From contig DCUH01000129.1 of NCBI GenBank assembly GCA_002327765.1, positions 32,890 to 54,056 on the forward strand: a stretch of DNA of 21,167 nt. The letters run 5' to 3'. Under the pieces are notes generated by a model. It had not been told where the DNA came from and did not search any database. It saw nothing but the letters and a program-made list of their open reading frames with translations. The DNA is from a bacterium UBA2219. Lineage in GTDB: Bacteria > Desulfobacterota > Deferrimicrobia > Deferrimicrobiales > Deferrimicrobiaceae. Both the position numbers and the translations under genes were made by a program. Shown piece after piece: positions 15,546-21,167 of the stretch (the stretch's first letter is position 1; each line of letters begins with the position of its first letter).

Positions 15546-15580
15546 ACATGGGGGAACCCGACAAAGGGGTTCCCCCATGT
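15546..15580 (+). promoter_or_regulatory. 14-bp hairpin enclosing the dprA start codon
   Basis: ACATGGGGGAACCC (15546-15559) and GGGTTCCCCCATGT (15567-15580) are perfect complements around a GACAAAG loop. The dprA ATG (15577-15579) is inside the 3' arm, and the only Shine-Dalgarno-like bases (AAGGGG, 15564-15569) are split between the loop and the base of that arm. In RNA this would hide the start codon and limit translation. No T-run follows, so a terminator is less likely. Confidence 0.65.
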
Positions 15581-16635
15581 CATTTGACGAGCTGCACCGT
15601 CTCGCCGTCGACTCGATGCTTCGCCTTTCCCTCGTCGAGGGATTCACCGTAGGGCATCTCCGCCGGTTCCGGTCCGCCGCGTCCCATTTCATGCGGCTTC
15701 CCGGCATCGCGTCCCCGCGGGGTAGCTCGCTGCTGGCCCGGGCGGAGGCCGCGCTGTCCTCCCCCGAGGCGGGGCGGAAAGCGGACGAGGTAAGGGAAGC
15801 GTGCGCCCGTTCGGGAGTCGACATCCTCCCGTGCCATTCGCCCGAATATCCCGCGGCGCTGCTGTCGATCCCCGACGCCCCGGTCGTCCTGTACCGCGCG
15901 GGTTCGCCCTGGAGCGGCGGGACGGGGGTGGCCGTCGTCGGCAGCAGGGCGCCCACGGGGCCCGGAAGGGAGTTCGCCTCGCTCCTGGCGGGGGACCTCG
16001 CCGCCGCCGGCTGCGTCGTGGTCAGCGGGATGGCCCGGGGGATCGACGGCGCGGCCCACCGGGGCGCGCTGCGCGCGGGAGGGGCGACCGTCGCAGTACT
16101 CGGGTGCGGGCCGGACGTCGCGTATCCTCCGGAGCACGCGAGGCTGCGGGACGAGATCGCGGCCAGGGGGGCGGTCTACTCCGAGTATCCCCCGGGGGCC
16201 CCGCCGCTGCCGCACCGGTTCCCCGCCCGCAACCGCATCGTCAGCGGCCTGTGCCTCGGGGTGGTCGTGGCGGAGGCCCCGGAGCGCAGCGGGGCGCTCA
16301 TCACGGCCCGGCTGGCGCTGGAGCAGGGGCGCGAGGTGATGGCGGTGCCGGGAAACCCCTGGTTCGCCCACACGGCGGGAAGCAACCGCCTGCTGAGGGA
16401 AGGCGCCGTTCCCGTCTGCTCGTCGGCCGACGTCATCGGTGCTCTGGGAATCCCGGCCCCCGGCGGGGACCTCCGGTCCCGGATCCTGGGGGCGCTCGAC
16501 AGGGAACGGCACGCGGGTGAAATCGCACAGGCGCTTTCCCTTGGAATATCGCAGCTTCTGCCGGTACTGACGGAGATGGAGCTGGCGAATCTGGTTGTAA
16601 AACGGGCCGGGGATTATTATAAGAGGAAGTCTTGA
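15577..16635 (+). CDS. dprA: DNA processing protein DprA
   Basis: DprA binds incoming single-stranded DNA during natural transformation and loads RecA. The 352-residue protein has an N-terminal helix-hairpin-like region, the Rossmann-like core with VVGSRAPTGPGREF, VSGMARGIDGAAHRGAL, VAVLGCGPDVAYP, FPARNRIVSGL and EAPERSGALITA, and a C-terminal winged helix (about 295-350). The start ATG at 15577 gives a normal N-terminus (MSFDELHRLAVDSML); the reading frame stays open upstream to 15394 but that part is LysM gene sequence in another frame. ATG at 15616 is an alternative without any ribosome binding site. The start lies in a strong hairpin. It is followed by topA, a common pairing. No competence uptake genes other than the pilin are in the window. 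Confidence 0.93.
   Translation: MSFDELHRLAVDSMLRLSLVEGFTVGHLRRFRSAASHFMRLPGIASPRGSSLLARAEAALSSPEAGRKADEVREACARSGVDILPCHSPEYPAALLSIPDAPVVLYRAGSPWSGGTGVAVVGSRAPTGPGREFASLLAGDLAAAGCVVVSGMARGIDGAAHRGALRAGGATVAVLGCGPDVAYPPEHARLRDEIAARGAVYSEYPPGAPPLPHRFPARNRIVSGLCLGVVVAEAPERSGALITARLALEQGREVMAVPGNPWFAHTAGSNRLLREGAVPVCSSADVIGALGIPAPGGDLRSRILGALDRERHAGEIAQALSLGISQLLPVLTEMELANLVVKRAGDYYKRKS
16595..16623 (+). promoter_or_regulatory. putative sigma70-type promoter for topA
   Basis: TTGTAA (16595-16600, four of six) and TATAAG (16618-16623, five of six) are separated by 17 bases in the last codons of dprA, in a locally A+T-rich patch. The predicted transcript start near 16630 would leave a leader of about 35 bases before topA. 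Confidence 0.5.
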
Positions 16636-16664
16636 AGGCCGGGATCGTTCCGGGTGGAGGTCAA

Positions 16665-19117
16665 ATGACCAAGTCGCTAGTCGTCGTCGAATCGCCGGCG
16701 AAGGCCAAGACGATACAGAAGATCCTCGGAAAAGGTTTCCAGGTCCTGTCGTCCATGGGGCACGTGAAGGACCTGCCGAAGAGCCGCCTGGGCGTCGACG
16801 TGCAGAACGGGTTCGCGCCTTCCTATGTAGTAATAAGGGAAAGGAAGAAGGTGCTGGGGGACATCCTCGAGTCCGCCCGCTCCTCCGACGCGGTGTACCT
16901 CGCCCCCGACCCCGACCGGGAAGGGGAGGCGATCGCCTGGCACATCGCCGAAGCCATACGGGAAGACGCCGGGAAACGGCGGAAGAAGGGGGAGGCGGCC
17001 GCCGCGAAAGTCGCGGGAAAGGGGAAGAAGGCGGCAGGGAAGACGGCGGCGAAAAAGGCCGTCGGCGAGAAGGCCCACGTCCCCGAGATCCGGCGCGTGC
17101 TCTTCCACGAGATCACGAAAAAGGGGATCACCCAGGGGATGGCGAACCCGCTGTCCCTCGACCCGAACCGGTTCGACGCCCAGCAGGCGCGCCGGATCCT
17201 CGACCGGCTCGTCGGGTATACTCTCTCTCCGCTTCTTTGGAAAAAGGTCCGCCGGGGGCTGTCCGCCGGGAGGGTCCAGTCGGTCGCCGTGAAGATCCTC
17301 TGCGCGAGGGAAAAGGAGATCGCGGCCTTCGTGCCGGAGGAGTACTGGTCCCTGACGGCGCGGTTTTCGGCCTCCCTCCCGCCCCCGTTTCCCGCCCGCC
17401 TCGCGGAGGCCGGAGGGAAGAAGGTCCGCCCCCGGGACGGCGAGGAGACCGCCGCGCTGCGCGAAGCCGTCAAGGACGGCCCCTTCGTCGTCCGCGAGGT
17501 CAAAAGGAAGCTGCGCAGGCGCTTCGCCCCCGCGCCGTTCACCACCTCCAAGCTCCAGCAGGAGGCCTCGAAGAGCTTAAGGATGCAGGCGTACCGGACG
17601 ATGATGGTCGCCCAGTCGTTGTACGAAGGGGTCGAGATCCCCTCCGCGGGGCTCGTGGGGCTCATCACCTACATGCGGACCGATTCGGTGCGCGTGGCCG
17701 ACGAGGCGATGGCGGCCGTCCGGGACCACATCCGGCGGGAGTACGGGGAGGCCTGTCTTCCCGACGTGCCCAACGTGTTCCGGAACCGGAAATCGGCGCA
17801 GGACGCGCACGAGGCGATACGCCCCACGTCCCTCGAGTACCCGCCGGCGTCCCTCAAGGAGATCCTCAACCGGGACCAGTACCGGCTCTACGAGCTCATT
17901 TGGAACCGGTTCGTTGCCTCCCAGATGTCGCCCGCCGAGTTCGAGCAGACGACCGTCGACATCCTGTGCGACCCCGCAGGCGCCCCGGAGGGCGGGTACG
18001 TCTTCCGCGCCACCGGCTCCGTCCCGAAATTCCCCGGCTACCTCAAGGTGTACCAGGGCGACGCCGACGACGCCCGGGTGGATCCGGCGGAGGAAGAGTC
18101 CGGGTCGAAGCCGGAACAGCCCGCCGCCGAAATGGAAAAGCCCGAGGAGACCGTTCTGCCGCCCCTTGCGGAAGGGGAGTCGCTCGCACTCCTCGACCTG
18201 GCGGGCGACCAGCATTTCACGCAGCCCCCCCCGCGGTTCAGCGAGAGCGCCCTTATAAAGGAACTCGAGGAGCAGGGGATCGGCCGCCCGTCCACCTACG
18301 CGTCGATCGTGAAGACGATCCGGGACCGCGGGTACGTCCGGACGGCCGAGGGGAAGTTCGTCCCGACGGAGCTGGGCACGATCGTCAACGGCCTGCTGGA
18401 GGAGAGCTTCCCGAGGGTGATGGACGTGGCGTTCACCGCGCGGATGGAGGAGGAGCTCGACCAGATCGAGGACGGCGAGCGGACGCTGCCGCAGGCGATG
18501 GAGGATTTCTACCAGCCGTTCTCCGAGGAGATCGAGCGGGCGAAGATCGACATGCCCGACGTTAAGGGCGAGCTGATCGCCACGGGCATCCCCTGCTCCG
18601 CCTGCGGGGGGGAGATGGTGATCCGGTTCGGGCGGGCCGGAAAGTTCCTCGCCTGCGGGAACTACCCCGCCTGCCGGAACACCGCCGATTTCCGGGAGAC
18701 CCCCGAGGGGAAGGTGGAGATCCTCCCTCCCCAGGAGGCGGGCGTCGCCTGCGACAAGTGCGGGAAACCCATGATCGTGCGGAACTGGAAGGGGTCCCGG
18801 TACATCGCCTGCTCGGGGTATCCCGATTGCCGGAACAGCAAGCCCTACCCCATCGGCGTGTCCTGTCCCGAGTGCCGCGAGGGCGAGCTGGTGGAACGCT
18901 CCTCCCGGTTCGGAAAGATCTTCTACAGCTGCTCCCGGTATCCCGACTGCAAGTTCGCCTCCTGGGGCAGGCCCGTCGAAGTCGCGTGCCCGGCGTGCGG
19001 GTTCCCGGCGATGGCGGAACGGGTTCGCAAGGACGGGACGACCCACCTTTCCTGCCTGCGGAAGGGGTGCAAGGGGAAGGCGGCGCCGGGCGGAGCGGGC
19101 GCGGCGGGGGAGACCGG

Positions 19118-19121
<4 letters not shown>
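16665..19121 (+). CDS. topA: DNA topoisomerase I
   Basis: TopA relaxes negative supercoils by cutting one strand through a tyrosine. The 818-residue protein has the N-terminal Toprim domain (VVVESPAKAKTI, DPDREGEAIAW), catalytic Tyr336 in TYMRTDSVR, the family motifs GRPSTYASIV and MDVAFTARMEEELDQIE, and four C-terminal four-cysteine zinc modules (starting at CSACGG, CDKCGK, CPECRE and CPACGF). Residues 103-138 are an extra lysine- and alanine-rich stretch within the Toprim region that E. coli TopA lacks. ATG at 16665 is chosen because TGGAGG lies four bases upstream and MTKSLVVVESPAKAK is the normal N-terminus; an in-frame upstream start at 16632 would add 11 residues. Its stop overlaps the TTG of the regulator gene by four bases. 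Confidence 0.96.
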
Positions 19122-20506
<1,385 letters not shown>

Positions 20507-20534
20507 CCCTCCCCGAAAATCGCCCTTAAAGTTT

Positions 20535-20550
20535 TGGCCCGACACTTGCG
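20535..20550 (+). promoter_or_regulatory. sigma54 (-24/-12) promoter of pilA
   Basis: TGGCCC, five bases, TTGCG (20535-20550) matches the sigma54 consensus TGGCAC-N5-TTGCA at all core positions, with GG and GC exactly ten bases apart. The transcript should begin near 20561, giving a leader of about 42 bases before pilA. Confidence 0.88.
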
Positions 20551-20602
20551 ATAGTACTGCTCATCAAAATTGGCTCACACACTCAAGAGGAGGAGAAATC
20601 AA

Positions 20603-20971
20603 ATGATGAGCATGCTCAGAGGCAAGAAGGGCAAGAAAGGCTTCACCCTGATCGAGTTGATGATCGTCGTCGCGATCATCGGTATTCTGGCAGCCATTGC
20701 CATCCCGCAGTTTGCATCATACAGAACCAGGGGATACAACACCAAAGCAAAGGCTGAACTGAAAAGCGCTTATACTGCTTGTCAGGCTTATTTTTCGGAT
20801 CATCCAACCGCAACTGCTTGTGCTGACCCGACTGCAGGTGGATTTAACAAATCTAACGATGTAAATATCACTGTTTCGAATGATACCACAGCTAACTGGA
20901 GTGGTACAGCAAGTCATACGGGTGGGAACACTACGTACACGGTAGACAATGGTGGAAGAATTACGCCATAA
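20603..20971 (+). CDS. pilA: type IV pilin (PilA)
   Basis: This 122-residue prepilin has a short basic leader of 13 residues ending in Gly (RGKKGKKG), cut before Phe+1. The mature N-terminus FTLIELMIVVAIIGILAA has the required Glu5 and the hydrophobic helix for membrane storage and fibre assembly. The mature protein has 109 residues. Aromatics fall at 1, 24, 27, 32, 44, 50 and 51 of the N-terminal part, resembling Geobacter pilins, but a Thr/Asn/Ser-rich C-terminal portion of about 50 residues follows. Two cysteines (47 and 60) could form a disulfide. ATG at 20603 follows AGGAGGAG (20588-20595); TTG at 20570 is in frame but lacks a ribosome binding site. Codon use is more A+T-rich than in the other genes. 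Confidence 0.95.
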   Translation: MMSMLRGKKGKKGFTLIELMIVVAIIGILAAIAIPQFASYRTRGYNTKAKAELKSAYTACQAYFSDHPTATACADPTAGGFNKSNDVNITVSNDTTANWSGTASHTGGNTTYTVDNGGRITP

Positions 20972-20997
20972 AAATCTTTGATTAACCGTATTGATCG

Positions 20998-21035
20998 AAA
21001 AAAGAGGCTAAGGGCTGACCCGAAGCCTCTTTTTT
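20998..21035 (+). terminator. rho-independent terminator after pilA
   Basis: AGAGGCT (21003-21009) pairs with AGCCTCT (21024-21030). The stem can extend through A-T pairs on both sides (20998-21002 with 21031-21035), with an inner GGG/CCC pairing in the loop and a run of six T from 21030. It lies 26 bases after the pilA stop and should make pilA a single-gene transcript from its sigma54 promoter. Confidence 0.9.
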
Positions 21036-21049
21036 ATATTTTATTTAAA

Positions 21050-21078
21050 TTGAATATCTTGGAAAAGCTTACTATAAA
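21050..21078 (+). promoter_or_regulatory. putative sigma70-type promoter for the truncated 3' gene
   Basis: TTGAAT (21050-21055) and TATAAA (21073-21078) are 17 bases apart, downstream of the pilA terminator. The expected start of transcription is at or next to the ATG at 21086, which would make a leaderless message. The surroundings are A+T-rich, so chance matches are easier here. Confidence 0.4.
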
Positions 21079-21085
21079 ACCCAAG

Positions 21086-21167
21086 ATGAATAAAAAATAC
21101 ACCTTCCTTATCATCATATTTTTAATAGTTGCTTCCTGCGCCGCTTTTGGCAGGATAGCAGCCAATG
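21086..21167 (+). CDS. N-terminus of a membrane-targeted protein (truncated by window end)
   Basis: Only 27 codons are visible. The peptide starts MNKKYTFLI and continues with a hydrophobic stretch through IVASCAAFG, then RIAAN. It is a signal peptide or first membrane helix. VASC fits a lipoprotein lipobox, so a lipoprotein is possible. The AAFGRIAAN ending also resembles, from memory, the first helix of large PMT/TMTC-like membrane glycosyltransferases with TPR repeats that are sometimes found beside pilin genes. No ribosome binding site precedes the ATG. Function cannot be decided from this fragment. Confidence 0.5.
   Translation, partial: MNKKYTFLIIIFLIVASCAAFGRIAAN

Noticed and set aside
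16632..16664. Upstream in-frame start for topA
   Set aside because: The 11 extra residues are not TopA-like, and TGGAGG is positioned for ATG 16665.
20570..20602. TTG start for pilA giving 11 extra residues
   Set aside because: It has no ribosome binding site, while AGGAGGAG is placed correctly for ATG 20603, which gives a normal 13-residue prepilin leader.

Overview
The window is a G+C-rich bacterial chromosome segment (roughly two-thirds G+C by eye until about 20,510). It is packed with housekeeping genes on the + strand, many joined by 4-base start/stop overlaps. The gene order (murI, ftsE-ftsX-envC-ctpA-yibQ, xseA/xseB-ispA-dxs-tlyA, LysM protein, dprA-topA, pilR-type regulator and pilA) and the Geobacter-like pilin N-terminus suggest a deltaproteobacterium-type lineage (Desulfobacterota/Geobacterota sense). 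That placement is inferred from gene content, not from a marker-gene tree.

Layout: 1-546 is the 3' end of a GltD/SudA-type NADPH/FAD oxidoreductase. Facing it on the minus strand are a 2-hydroxyacyl-CoA dehydratase D-type subunit (1548-559) and a small membrane protein (1825-1541). A short divergent promoter region leads into a tightly packed + strand run from 1909 to 14360: murI, a 98-residue uncharacterised protein, a degenerate FtsE-like ATPase, FtsX, a catalytically dead EnvC-like LytM protein, a CtpA/CtpB (S41) protease, a divergent polysaccharide deacetylase, xseA, an intact M23 endopeptidase, xseB, ispA, dxs and tlyA. This run combines peptidoglycan precursor supply, control of septal wall cleavage, exonuclease VII, isoprenoid synthesis and rRNA methylation.

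A LysM surface protein follows (14427-15497). Next comes an intergenic region with two strong hairpins; the start codon of dprA lies inside the second. topA follows dprA and seems to have its own promoter in the 3' end of dprA. TopA carries an unusual lysine/alanine-rich insertion in its Toprim region.

The last part is a type IV pilus module. A sigma54-dependent response regulator (PilR type) overlaps topA by four bases. A very good -24/-12 (sigma54) promoter precedes pilA, and two copies of a 17-base motif exactly 42 bases apart lie in the 3' end of the regulator gene as possible enhancer sites. pilA ends at a clear intrinsic terminator. From the 3' end of pilR onward the DNA is conspicuously A+T-richer than the rest. 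A truncated, membrane-targeted reading frame begins at 21086 and runs off the end.

I found no tRNA, rRNA, CRISPR array, insertion sequence or phage gene. No complete unknown multi-gene system is evident. The strongest leads are the degenerate FtsE with its dead LytM partner, the hairpin-locked dprA start, the TopA insertion, and the sigma54/pilR/pilA control region with its composition change.
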